From Chlamydoabsidia padenii (lineage: Eukaryota > Mucoromycota > Mucoromycetes > Mucorales > Cunninghamellaceae), in the NCBI GenBank assembly GCA_025330725.1, contig JAIWND010000016.1, forward strand, positions 248,001-312,000: a stretch of DNA of 64,000 nt. Direction: 5' to 3'. The stretch's first letter is position 1. The number at the start of each line of letters is the position of its first letter. The notes under the pieces are model-generated. The model made no database searches and was not told where the DNA came from. It worked only from the letters and a program-made list of their open reading frames with translations. Of the stretch, positions 35,972 through 46,686 are shown one piece after another. A program made the position numbers and the translations under genes.

Positions 35972-38900
35972 GCCCTTACCTTTATTCAATAAGAAGCCAC
36001 CAAATAACATGGAGAAGAGCATGACCAGGTTCGCCAAAAGATTAGCTGCCGCCACGCTTTTCAACGCCGTCGCAAAACAAAGACACAGCCCAGCCGCTGC
36101 CAAGTTGAACAAGACCAAGACCAACAGGAATTTCATAAACACCGAGATGGTCGGATTAAGACCGATCATAAAGTAGGACACAGCACCCATCACCAAAGGA
36201 GGAATCACACGAAGAGGAATCACATCAAACAACACCTTGGCCACAAAATAGCTGGCAGGGCTGTAGTACCCACCTTCACGTTCCCGCATGAATAACACCC
36301 GTTCTTTGCTAAACATGTCCAGGGCACTTGTCGACGCAAACCCGAGAAGAGCACACATAAAAAAGAGGACACCCAGTCGGTTTTGCACCCCCGTCAAATC
36401 TACTTCAACCTGCCAAAACAAAACACCCAAGAGGACACCCAGTACCAATGAGCATACAAAGTGGGCAAAGAATAGGAATGGGTTTCGATAAAGGTTGATA
36501 AATGTTCGAGAGGACAAGAGTGACTAGTAAGAAAGTAAGAGAAAGTCAAGTTAGCTCATGGATGGCTATTTGTTTTCGTTTGTCTATTTACCAGTTCATG
36601 CCAGAATTGCATAACAGAGAATGAGTTTGAATAGCCATCACCAGAGTTCACCCATACAGAATACGAAGTATCTCTTGTTGTTCCACCGTTTGCGTTTTGT
36701 ACATGAGTCAATGTACGCCGTGAGAGAGTCGATGCCTTGTAAGAGCCAAACAGGTGATGTGCATGATTCGCTTCCTCCAATAGATCATATTCATCATTTT
36801 GTTCAGCCGCAGTTTCCCTTTCTAATGATGATGTTGCTACTTCGGTTGCTTCTTCAATGATTGATGATGACGACGATTCGTTTGGTATTGGCGTCTCATT
36901 CACAGTCAAATCTTCTAGTTGTTCATCAGATGGGTTATTGTGAAGTATGACACTGCTGGTTCTGGAGGTCGAGCGGCGTAGTCGTCGATTGTTCATGTCA
37001 TCTGGTCGTTTCATTGTCAAGTCAACTAGTCATTACAATGAATAATAATATAATGAGTAAAGACAACCCCCCCCTTTTTTTTTTGGTCCTAATCAACTTA
37101 CTAAGATAGTCAGCGATATTGTAATCAGAGGGCACCGAGTAACCAATACTGCCAAAGTACTGTGAAGTTGTATTTGCCGGACCAAAGTAAACCTATCCAA
37201 AGAATAATGATGATCCCTTAATATTATTTTTCCACTTTATTTAGTGACTTACCAGCTTCCCTGTCGCAAGTAGCAAAAGAGAGTCAAAGAGCTTGAAGAT
37301 ATTGGATCTAGGTTGATGGATAGTAACAATGATCGTTCGATTTCCATGACGGCACAGACGCTTCAGACAAGACATGACCATGCTTGCATTATAAGCATCC
37401 AAACCACTTGTAGGTTCATCCAAAAAAAGCAACTGAGGACTTGTTACCAATGCTTTACCAATGCTGACCCGCCTTTTTTCACCACCACTGATTCCCCGTT
37501 GTTGTCCAGGCACACCGATGACATGATCAGCAATACCATCGATGCCCAGTTCCTTCATAACGTCTTGGACTCGTCTTTGCTTGTGTCGTAGAGGCATATT
37601 CCGTGGAAGTCGTAGCATGGCGGCAAACATCAAAGTTTCCCGTACAGTCAGTACGCCAAGTAATGTATCGTCTTGATCCACATAACCAGTCATCCATTTG
37701 AATTGTTTTCGATTGGGCATTTTCCCATTCACCAAGACATGACCACTAGTGACGCCTCGTTTGTGTTTGCGAGCCAGGATATCCAACAAAGTAGACTTGC
37801 CAGCACCAGAAGGACCCATGACTGCCATCAATTGCCCAGGTTCAGTGTAGCCTGTCACATCCGATAAAACCCTTTTACCACCTATATCCCATGATTAGTA
37901 CAAGTACTATAAATGTTATTCCATCTTACCAATATTGTAGCATATGTTTTCGAATGTTAATTGCACAGGCTGTTGATCCGAGAGATAGGCACGCACATCT
38001 TCGTCATCATCTGCCAACCGAATCTGTGCCCCAAAGAGCCTCTTTTGTCGTTTTGCTGTAATCTTTGTAACTACATAGATAATCAAGCACGCCAGCAGGA
38101 TAGAAAAAGCTATCATTGATTCTGTATAACGTGAGAAGGATCGATCCTACAAGATGATATCCAATAAAAAGGATGAGTTTCATATTGTGTCTAGATTAAT
38201 TCAAAGCATTATATTTACCACCGGTTTGACATCCAGATAGTCTTGTTCATTTGCGCATTCACCCACATCACAAGCCAAATTAATATTATCTGGAAATACA
38301 CTGACCAAAGTGGAATATTCTATTGTTAAATAAAAGTATGCAAGTGTCAATTTAGTTATCCCTTGGTGTTTGATCTAGGTTTTACCATTGTACCAGCAAT
38401 CTTGACCATCTTTGCAATACCATTCAGAAGGACCTTTCACGTTCTTGACCAGTTCAGACATATCCACCTCCCTGCCACACATAAAAGCGTCCTTCATACA
38501 ACCACAAGCCGACTTGGCACATTGACCATGTACATCATAGTCACCCGATGATAAAACTAGGTAAATGTTAGTATAATGTCATATCCACACCTATTGTTTT
38601 TTAACTTACTAGTTTGTGTGCATTCTGACATTTGACAATAAAATTGTTCTTCTTCATCTTTCCAAAACTGGAAGACACATTGATTTGATTCCCAATCACA
38701 TTGTAATGACACCCGTGTATTATCAATCCAAGGTATATCTTGAACATTATATTAGTTACCTATAGCATTGCTTTTCCTTTTTTTTTTTTTTTTTTTTTTA
38801 AACTTACTTGTAGTTGCGCACCAGGCGTGCATGGATTTGAGTCCAATCGCTGATTTAATACAGGTTGCATTTGCGCCTTTACCGGACTGGCACGCATAAT

Positions 38901-39323
38901 CATTCTGGCATACATTGCAGTTCACCCCACCCCATCTATATAAATAAATAAATAAAAAGAAAGGTTAGATATATAAAAAAAAAAGGGGGGGATGTTGTTT
39001 ATTTGTCTTACCCGTCATTGCAAGAGCAAGCTTGATTTAGTTGCCTTTGAGGTCGGTTATCTTCATAAAGGGAGCCACATAATGGAGAGCCACAATCAAG
39101 TCCACCTAAAGTAAAAGGTGAGTAGTGAGTATATATATTTATATATAAAAAGGCATACTTTTTTACATTATTAGGATTACTTACCCCATCCTACAGGACA
39201 AGCACAAGTCCCGTTTGGTTCACATGTGCCCCCGTTTGTACATGGATTGGTTTGTAAGTGGCAGTTGAAACAAGGTGGGCATGTAGGTTCCTGTCTTTTT
39301 CCAAAGGAAGAGGATCGAAGCAT
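35549..39323 (-). CDS. ADP1: ABC-G transporter with EGF-like N-terminus (Adp1 family)
   Basis: A long minus-strand gene of about 12 exons. The N-terminal exons encode Cys-rich, EGF-like repeats (CTNGGTCEPNGTCACPVGWG, then LDCGSPLCG and further Cys-rich blocks) expected to face outside or the lumen. A membrane span follows (IAFSILLACLIIYVVTKI), then one ATP-binding cassette with Walker A GPSGAGKST, signature ISGGEKRR and Walker B LLFLDEPTSGLD. After a Ser/Glu-rich linker, an ABC-2 type membrane domain of about six spans ends in a basic KEKR tail. This order matches yeast Adp1 and its relatives; the substrate is unknown. A (TA)n tract (35924-35970) lies in an intron. The assigned start has no clear signal peptide, so the true N-terminus may lie in an unseen exon. 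Exon edges are approximate. Confidence 0.88.
35924..35970. repeat. (TA)n microsatellite in an ABC transporter intron
   Basis: About 47 bp of TA dinucleotides inside the intron between the last two exons of the Adp1-like gene. Confidence 0.9.
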
Positions 39324-39607
39324 ATAAGTGAGCTGGAGTAGAATCGATTACAAAAAAAAAAGAAAATAAGGGAAAAATGAAGCTAACTTTCTTTTGAACT
39401 TTTTTAAATTATAGCTCAGCGAAAAAATGAAAATTGAAATCCCGTCATGTTCACAATGAAGCATTGAGCAATTCGACAATGCAAGAAAAAAAAAACAATT
39501 AGTTTCCTTAACAAAAGACTTTTTTTGTCATCAACAGCATAAACCATCGATATAACCAACTAAATCCAATCATTACCTCCTCCTCCTCCTCCAAAAAACA
39601 AACAAAC

Positions 39608-39820
39608 ATGGATAAAGGGTCGATGATCAAAACAGGTGAATTCGTGCATAAAGTAGAGCGGCATATAAAGCACAAGGTGCCTTTGGTCTTCCCGTACCAA
39701 CATGTGTCAGCCCGAAAGACATACGTAGGAGATGAAATAAAAACCTCTTACTTTTTTCCCCGCATTGATGGATCGATGGTGGACAGCGTATCTGATTGGC
39801 TGGTGACTACGTTTTCTTGA
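39608..39820 (+). CDS. Small ORF, 70 residues, unrecognised
   Basis: A single open frame with a good start context (AAACATGG) after a CTCCTCC-rich leader. The product is basic with several aromatic residues (HVSARKTYVGDEIKTSYFFP) and no membrane segment. It lies between the divergent Adp1-like gene and the Ymc1-like carrier, ending 104 bp before the latter's start, with a poly(A) run right after it. No family recognised. It could be a small protein gene or part of the carrier's leader. Confidence 0.4.
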   Translation: MDKGSMIKTGEFVHKVERHIKHKVPLVFPYQHVSARKTYVGDEIKTSYFFPRIDGSMVDSVSDWLVTTFS

Positions 39821-39924
39821 TTTAGATCTTTTTAAAGGGTTTTTTCAAAAAAAAAAAAAAAAATCATATCCCTTCTTTACTTTTTTCTTCCCCATTGTCT
39901 CCCCTCTCTCATTCTCAATTCGAA

Positions 39925-41236
39925 ATGGCAACTGAAGTATCTACTGGTGCTCCTATCCTCAAGAACGACCTCAAGTTGAAGCAAGGAGGGTAAGTGGTTA
40001 ATGGTAAAAGTGGTTACTTGTCACTCTTGGTGCCTTGTCAAGGGGTTGACAATTCAAGGACTCACTCTTTTTTTTTATATCTATTTAATAGATCTTCTCA
40101 AGCTCTCATTGATTGCGCTAGTGGTACTGTGGGTGGTATTCTCCAAGTCCTTGTTGGTCAGGTAAATAACATGGAGCTGAATGGAAGGTTTATCTAACTT
40201 TTTTTTCTTTCTTTCTGGTTGACCTTTTTTAGCCCTTTGACACTGTGAAAGTGGTAAGTCGGGATACCCTTTATTATGGACTTCACACTAACTCTATTTA
40301 TCTTATATATAGCGCCTACAAACACAATCGACCACCAACCCTATTTACAAAAACATGATGGATTGTGTACGACAAACTCGGGAAAAGGAAGGTCTTAAAG
40401 GTTTTTACAAGGTAAAAACATAAAGTGTATATGTAGGAATGACTCGTTCAAACCCTCTTCTTTTTGTTAAGGGTACTCTTACACCATTGGTTGGTATTGG
40501 TGCCTGTGTGTCGATCCAATTTGTTGTCTTGGAAGCCATGAAACGCCATTTTGCTCCTAACGGTGAAGTCTTGACCAACACCCAACTCTACCTTGCTGGT
40601 GCTGCTAGTGGGATGGCCAACTCGGTTGTCTCCGGCCCTGTGGAACACATCCGTACCCGCCTCCAAGTCCAAACCTCAGCCAGTGCCGCCAATGGGCTTT
40701 ACTTTAGAGGACCTGTGGATGCTATCAAGAAGATCTATGCCCAACATGGTATTGCTGGTATTTACAAGGGTCAAGGTATCACAATGGCAAGAGAATTCCA
40801 AGGTTACGGTGCCTACTTTTTGGCCTACGAATGGTTGGTGAAGAAATCGATGGAACACAGTGGCCGCCAACGTGCCGAATTGCCTGCCTGGGAAGTATGT
40901 CTTTATGGTGCTGCGTCTGGTTATGCTTTGTGGGGTACTGTTTATCCTTTGGATGCCATCAAATCAAAATTGCAAACCGATGCTTTTGATCCCGCTAATC
41001 GCAAGTACAGTGGGGCTTTGGATTGTGCTCGCAAGACTTTGGCTGTGGAAGGTCTTGCTGGCTTCTTCCGAGGTATTGGTCCTTGTCTCCTTCGTGCTGC
41101 TCCTAGCAATGCTGCTACTTTCTTGGGGTAAGTTATAGGTCTCCTTAATACTCATCTTTATTCATACTAATCCTCTTTTTTTTTTTTTGTTCACTTTACT
41201 AGCTTCGAAGCGGCTATGCGACTCTTGTCCTCTTAG
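39925..41236 (+). CDS. Mitochondrial carrier, Ymc1/Ymc2-like
   Basis: Six exons: 39925-39989, 40092-40161, 40233-40253, 40313-40411, 40472-41127 and 41203-41236; about 314 residues with threefold carrier repeats. Signature sequences are PFDTVKVRLQTQ (repeat 1, built from a 21-nt exon plus exon 4), PVEHIRTRLQVQ (repeat 2) and YPLDAIKSKLQTD (repeat 3), plus GGILQVLVGQ before the first. The opening region and GIYKGQGITMAREFQGYGAYF fit the yeast Ymc1/Ymc2 and Crc1-like branch of inner-membrane carriers. Ymc1/2 have been linked to amino acid or oleate-related transport; the substrate here is not certain. The third exon is only 21 nt. Confidence 0.92.
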
Positions 41237-41726
41237 TTTGCTGGTTGACGCTACTGGTTTGGTTGGTACTTGTGTTATTATTACGCCTAGATCTCTTCTT
41301 CCTCTTTTTGTTTGAACATAGATATACCCGGTTGTATTATCTTTGTCATCGAAAACCCTTTAGTATAGTTGCATTTAGTCATCACCATATTATCATTCGT
41401 CCGTACCCTTTATATACATGCTCCTATTACCCCTCCAAATGCTTTAGTATTGATCCAACTTTTATATACATATTTGTCTTTTTTTTAATGAAAATAAACA
41501 ATACATCCATCTAAAAATCTATTTTATTAAGATCTCTTGTATATTGTGGTGATGATGGTCACCTTTTTTCAAATAGATGGTCAACACACATCCTTGCATG
41601 AACTTGAACACATTTCAACCCCCGCCTACTCCACATTTTACATCATAAAAATATTATATATACAATAAATTTTTTATTTTTCCAACATGAGATAATATAA
41701 TAACTAACAATTGAGTAAAATCTATT
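41237..41726. other. Convergent intergenic region
   Basis: 3' regions of the mitochondrial carrier (+) and Mpe1 (-). Contains a motif copy TTTCAACCCCCGCC (41613-41626) and AT-rich probable polyadenylation sequence. No gene seen. Confidence 0.6.
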
Positions 41727-42851
41727 CTATTCTTCAGTATCCCCATCTTGTTGTTGCTGTTGTTGTAAAGCGCCGGTTGTTGCACACCTTCTAACATACC
41801 TATCGATCCAAAGCCGTACTTCATTATTAGGAATCAAACCATCCAGACCTTGATGAATGGGTTCCTGACAATCAAAGCAGCGAAAGTCGTTTTCCAGCAG
41901 ATGGCCCCGGATACATTCGTCACAAAAACTGGCACCACAGCATGGAGTGATGGTGGCTTCACGCATCAGACCTTGACATAATGGACATTGAGCATAATCA
42001 GGTGCGGGAATGGAATCGTACCAATCGAGAATATCCCCGCCACCTAAAGCCGTAACTGCTTTGGCCATGTGTTGATCCCAAGTCGATGAGTCCGCCTGAG
42101 CTACCACGATATCACCTTTCGGTGTCACCATCAGTCCACCTGTGCCGGATTTCACGGCGTCCTTGGGTGCTTCGATCACTTTAAGAAAGCTGCGTGGGAT
42201 ACCTGTGGTCCGTTTAATGCGTGGGTGTTTGTCGTAATCCTTGTCTCCGTTGGTTGGACATTGATTGATATAGTGTCCTAATTCGGAAGAATGATCAGAT
42301 CAAATAAATAGACCTCCACCCCAACCCTTTTTATTATTGCTATTATTATTATTATTATTAATATTACCTTTTTGTCCACATCGATAACATACATAAGTCG
42401 CAGGTGGTACTCTTTGAGGAGCTTGATGAAAGTCTTTACTATCTGATCCACCACCACCACCACTATTTGGTGTACCATTCGTTGTATTTGTTGCTTGTTG
42501 ATCGGTCGTCGTCCTTGGTGATCCATTATGCTGAAATCCTCCACGTCCACGTTGAGTACTTCCTCCTCGAGCTATATATGGAATGTACTGTTGCCTACAT
42601 ATGAATAATAATAATAATAATAAGGTTAATCATCTATCCATTCCCTCTGTCAAGAGTGGTGACTTACTCAGCAAGACGCTCCTGCATGGCACCCCATTGA
42701 TCAGTCGTCTGTTGAAACATGGCCTGGATTCTAGCTTCCTCCGAATCATCCATTCCCGAAGTTTGTTGAGATTGTTGACCAGCCGAATTTCCATCTTGAT
42801 TTGATTGTGGAAGGATTGTAGCACCTGAATTATCCAATGGTACCGGATTTG

Positions 42852-42882
<31 letters not shown>

Positions 42883-43378
42883 CGGCAGGGCGTTAAGTAC
42901 CATATTTCGTCTTCCAGAGGTATGTGTAGGTGGCTGCGTAGATCCTTTCATGATGCCTATACCACTTGCACCTATTCCTTTGTTGTCGATTGGTGCTGCC
43001 CCTTGTACATATCGTTGCGCCGTTCCTTTGCCTGGTCTTGAGGGTGGTAATCTACGGACGATCACTGAAGTATTGCGTGGCACCATAAACATATCGTCAT
43101 TGTATTCTATGTAATTGATATTGTCACAAAAAGAAACAGATTAAAGTTAGAACGTGTTTGTTCTTCTTTATTTCATGTCATTGTTGTCGTCTTTCTACTT
43201 TACCTTCGTCTGTTTGTGCATTGTAGATGGCAAGGTCAAAATCGGTGCCTTTGCCAAGTTTTTTAGCCCGAATGATTTCCCGTTTGACGTCAAACACAGT
43301 GGCACCAGATCCATCAAAAGTAAATACATCATAGTCAGAGTCTTTTGCTGCCTTAAACTTGTAATAAATCACAGACAT
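41727..43378 (-). CDS. MPE1: Mpe1/RBBP6-like DWNN-zinc knuckle-RING protein
   Basis: Subunit of the cleavage and polyadenylation factor that processes pre-mRNA 3' ends. Four exons (43378-43204, 43106-42668, 42594-42368, 42277-41727), about 463 residues. The N-terminal DWNN ubiquitin-like domain reads MSVIYYKFKAAKDSDYDVF and then EYNDDMFMVPRNTSVIVRRL. A Gln run (TTG repeats at about 42849-42882) and Gly/Ser-rich region follow. A CCHC zinc knuckle (CYRCGQKGHYINQCP) is formed across the exon 3/4 junction. The RING-type region is CPLCQGLMREATITPCC with further Cys at CDEC and CFDC. The domain order DWNN, zinc knuckle, RING is diagnostic. A motif copy (GGCGGGAATTAAAT) sits 85 bp upstream. Confidence 0.94.
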
Positions 43379-43550
43379 TATAAATATAATTAACAAAAGA
43401 GAAGAGAGTCATCCCTTCCGACGCACACACACAAAAAAAAAAAAGTAAGGAAGACTATGGGGCGGGAATTAAATGTTTTATTATTTCAAAATCCGTCGAG
43501 GTTAAAAGTACAAGGTAAAGAATAAAAGTGTAATAATTAAGAGAACTATC

Positions 43551-44484
43551 CTAGCAACAAAAGCCTCCACCCGAAGACCGCGATGTACCAGGAGAGAGAG
43601 CCAACACATCACCACCTTGAGAATTATTCATATCCAGTTCCAATTGAGGGATTTTGACCATGTGAGCCAAATACCTGAATGCCTTTTCCACATTGGTGCC
43701 TTCCTTGGCACTGGCTTCAAAGCACCCTATTTGCATCCGATCCGAAGAATATTGTTCCGCCCATGCCTTGGCTTGTCGTCTTGATACCACCCGGTCATCC
43801 ACATCAATTTTATTGCCGATCATCAACATGGGGAAGTGTGCTGCTTCTTCTGCTGGTAGAGAGGATTGTTTTAAAAATTCGTCCCGCCAGTGTCCTACAA
43901 AGAAAAGAGAGAGAGTGATACCAAGTCAGCAAGTTAGTCTTTCTTGGAGGAGAGTAGTTGACTTGCCTAGATGTTGGAAGGATAAAAAGTTGTTGACGTC
44001 GTAAACAAGGACACAAGCATCCGCACCTCGATAATAAGCAACACCTAATGATTGGAATCTTTCTTGACCAGCTGTATCCCAGATTTGTAGCATCACCTTC
44101 TTGCCATCATCACGGACCACTTCCTTTGTTATAAAATCAGCACCTGGATAAGATAACAAGTGTATGTTAGTTTATGGTTCTTGGCATCGTCAGAGTTCGT
44201 TACCTATGGTTGCTTTGTATGCGTTGGAGAAACGCTTATGGATATACTATAAAAAGAACAAGCGTGAGTTGATTATGGTGACAAACTGTAAAAATATGGT
44301 CTTACCTGGTTTCGTAAACTTGTCTATTAAACGATAAGAAGAGGAAGAAAAAAAAAGTTGTGTCCTTTTTATGTATACATGTATCCGCATCCAAACATTA
44401 CTTTCTTTTTTTTGTTCGTTTTCTTTTTACCTTACCCGTCCCTCCATCCCCAATGAGCACTATTTTCAAGATATCTTTATGCAT
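43551..44484 (-). CDS. YPT7: Rab7/Ypt7-type small GTPase
   Basis: Controls late endosome and vacuole fusion. Exons: 44484-44431, an 18-nt exon 44323-44306, 44246-44204, 44143 to about 43967, and about 43895-43551. The P-loop is GDGGTGK, completed by TSLRNQ from the 18-nt exon. Switch I is in [12 protein letters not shown] and switch II in [21 protein letters not shown] and ASAKEG complete the nucleotide pocket. The C-terminus GGGFCC predicts double geranylgeranylation. GADFITKEV is a Rab7-subfamily feature. The intron after exon 4 uses a GC donor (CTAG|GCAAGT). Confidence 0.93.
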
Positions 44485-44783
44485 GCTTGACACACGCACA
44501 ATTGTATAGGCACACAAATTGTATGTTGGTAAAAGATAAAGAAGAGAGAGGAAAAAAGAAAAAGAAGAAAAATCAAATGATCGGTCTTTAAATTGTCGGG
44601 GTCATTCACAATGGAGTCTTATGCTAAACAAGAAACCACAGACGACAAAGAAAACTAGTGGATTAATTGTTTTACATTTTAAAACAATAGTAGATACAAC
44701 CAAGTAAACAAACATCATCATTGTTAATTCGATACCTCAAGTAATCGTCTTGTCGATTTAGGCGGGTTATGTATTTATATATT
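44485..44783. other. Rab7 upstream spacer
   Basis: AT-rich, with a degenerate motif-like element TTTAAATTGTCGGGG near 44588, about 100 bp upstream of the Rab7 start, and no coding frame. Confidence 0.5.
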
Positions 44784-45113
44784 TCAAATACCGCCCATGA
44801 AGGCAAAGACGGATACATACAACAAAGCTAATTTCAATAGGCGAACATGCATCTTGGTGGTGTTTAATAGAGCTTTTACTTGATTTCTCAACGCCACCAC
44901 ATGAGCAACCAACTGCGCTAGAGTTCCACTGAATGAAGTAATCGAAGGTCGAATTTCCATAATTGGGAGCGCTCTTTCAAAAAACAGAGATGGCCACGCA
45001 AAAGACTTGACGTTCCTGGCGCTGTCAACCAAGGAAGAAATGGACACAGACGAGCTCATAAAAACAATCAATCCACGTTTAGTACCAGCAAGATAACGTA
45101 GACTAAAAGAATG
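44784..45113 (-). CDS. Unrecognised small protein with a C-terminal hydrophobic tail
   Basis: Minus-strand open frame of about 100 residues preceded by an acceptor (TTTTAG at 45113). It starts LRYLAGTKRGLIVF and ends with a strongly hydrophobic segment (LLKLALLYVSVFAFMGG), suggesting a tail-anchored or small membrane protein. A possible first exon (ATGCTATC, about 45303) would fit the phase with a donor GTATAA, but the evidence is weak. No family recognised. Confidence 0.35.
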   Translation of the reverse strand, partial: HSFSLRYLAGTKRGLIVFMSSSVSISSLVDSARNVKSFAWPSLFFERALPIMEIRPSITSFSGTLAQLVAHVVALRNQVKALLNTTKMHVRLLKLALLYVSVFAFMGGI

Positions 45114-45501
45114 AAATCATGCATTATGTAACTCATATGACTAGGTCAAACATGGTTCAAAAGCACAAAAGGCAATTGTCACTTGAAAGAAGGGATGCTC
45201 AGAATTAAAATTTAGTAACCCTTTTTGGGAGAATGACACTGACCGTAGAATCTGACCTTTTTGTCCTCGGATTGTTTTCTCATTGTTATACGATAGCATG
45301 TTTCATTTTGAACCAAGAGATTTTTTTTTTTGGGCGGGCGGGCGGGATTGCGGTGTTTGAATTTGGCCAACATTCATGCACGAGTGATATGCATCCTAAC
45401 AAAGAATGAGATTACAGTAAACTTGTTTTAAAATATGTTTATTCATATATGAAAACAAAAAAGACAGCAATAGAAAAGATATATATGTACATACATTGGA
45501 T
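45114..45501. other. Intergenic region with G-rich repeat
   Basis: No supported gene. Contains GGGCGGGCGGGCGGG at about 45334-45348, a short guanine-rich tract that merges into a motif-like CGGGATTGCGGTGTTTGAATTT (45343-45364). Confidence 0.5.
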
Positions 45502-46153
45502 TCAGAACATTACATCGCTTGTAATCACCTGCATCACTGCATCATTTTTGGCCGATCTTACTTGTGATGATATGCCATGTTGGTGACGATCACCAAAAAT
45601 AGACCGTGGTGGAACACTTTTGCTATTGTCATCCTTGCCTACAGGCACCTTGAATCGACATTCGCTTGTAAAACCACTCGGCTTTCCATCACTCCATGAT
45701 AGCCATCGAAAGTACCATGGTTTGTCGGCGTTTGAAACATGCATGACATTTCCCGGTTTGGATGTCGTTGACTGCATCAGTTGATGATATGCCTCCTTAC
45801 TCATCCGTGCCTCGATGACCGAAGAATCAATGTCGGTCAAGTGAGAGAGCACGGCCATACTACGGGTAACCCCCGCTATAGAGTCATCATAAAGTGCGTC
45901 GGGTTTGTGTCGGCGATGATCAACTCTGCCATCATGATGATGATTAGTTTCTAATTTTAACATCAAGACTATTAGTATTCGATTTATATTTTGCTGCTGT
46001 TTTTCTTATATTACCAAAAGATTCTTTGATAATAGGACGGTCATGAAAGACGACTGGTTGTTGATTATGTAACCACGATGGGATAGGCACACCAAAAGAT
46101 AACTCTGAAATGGCGAGCAAAAGGATAAAAATGATACAAAAGTTAAAAAACAT
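45502..46153 (-). CDS. Putative secreted protein, about 195 residues
   Basis: Two exons (46153-46015, 45950-45502) joined in frame. The N-terminus has a clear signal peptide (MFFNFCIIFILLLAISELSFG, abridged at its cleavage region) followed by PIPSWLHNQQPVVFHDR. The mature part is rich in His, Ser and Asp, has few cysteines and no membrane spans, and contains the aromatic patch KPWYFRWLSWSDGKPSGF. No family recognised. It could be a secreted lineage-specific or effector-like protein; that is inference from signal peptide and lack of homology to known families that I can recall. Confidence 0.6.
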
Positions 46154-46686
46154 GTCGGGAAAATGAAAAAAAAAAAGAAAGGAATTGAGAAAAGGAGAGA
46201 AAATGGACATTATATATTCCCGCCGCATGAATCTAAAAAGCTGTTACCCGTCATGCTAACACATTTGCACTTTTATGGAAAAAGGATAAAGTTTTAATTT
46301 AACAAGATTGGGATTATTATCAATCTGAGACCTGTTGTCGACGACCCCACAGTCGGATCATTCCAATGTGGGACGTCAGGCAGAAATTAAAAATCTGAGC
46401 CCCTCCCCGGCTTTTCATACTAGGGGTTATTTATTTCCCTTCTTCAGTGTGATCCCCATCGTTGCTTAACATGGCTTTAACAATTCATGCAAGGACTACT
46501 AATCGGATTTTAAATATTACAACCCCGACGCACCTCCATTTTGATCAAAGACCAACAACTGCATATAATAAACTGTGTTATGTACATCCATTTTATTGAC
46601 ATAAAGTAAATAAAAACAAAATAAGTAAAACTAGAGACTACTAAACTAAAAAGATAACATTTTTCAAATCCACCCAAAGCCATCAC
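46154..46686. other. Intergenic region between the secreted-protein gene and PRP8
   Basis: A 530-bp spacer in tandem orientation. Contains a motif-like CGGATTTTAAAT (46504-46515) and CA-rich promoter-like sequence. No gene supported. Confidence 0.5.

Noticed and set aside
45070..45113. LRYLAGTKRGLIVF resembles the end of a copia reverse transcriptase
   Set aside because: Only about 12 residues match the general pattern. What follows is unlike copia RNase H and no other retroelement parts are near.
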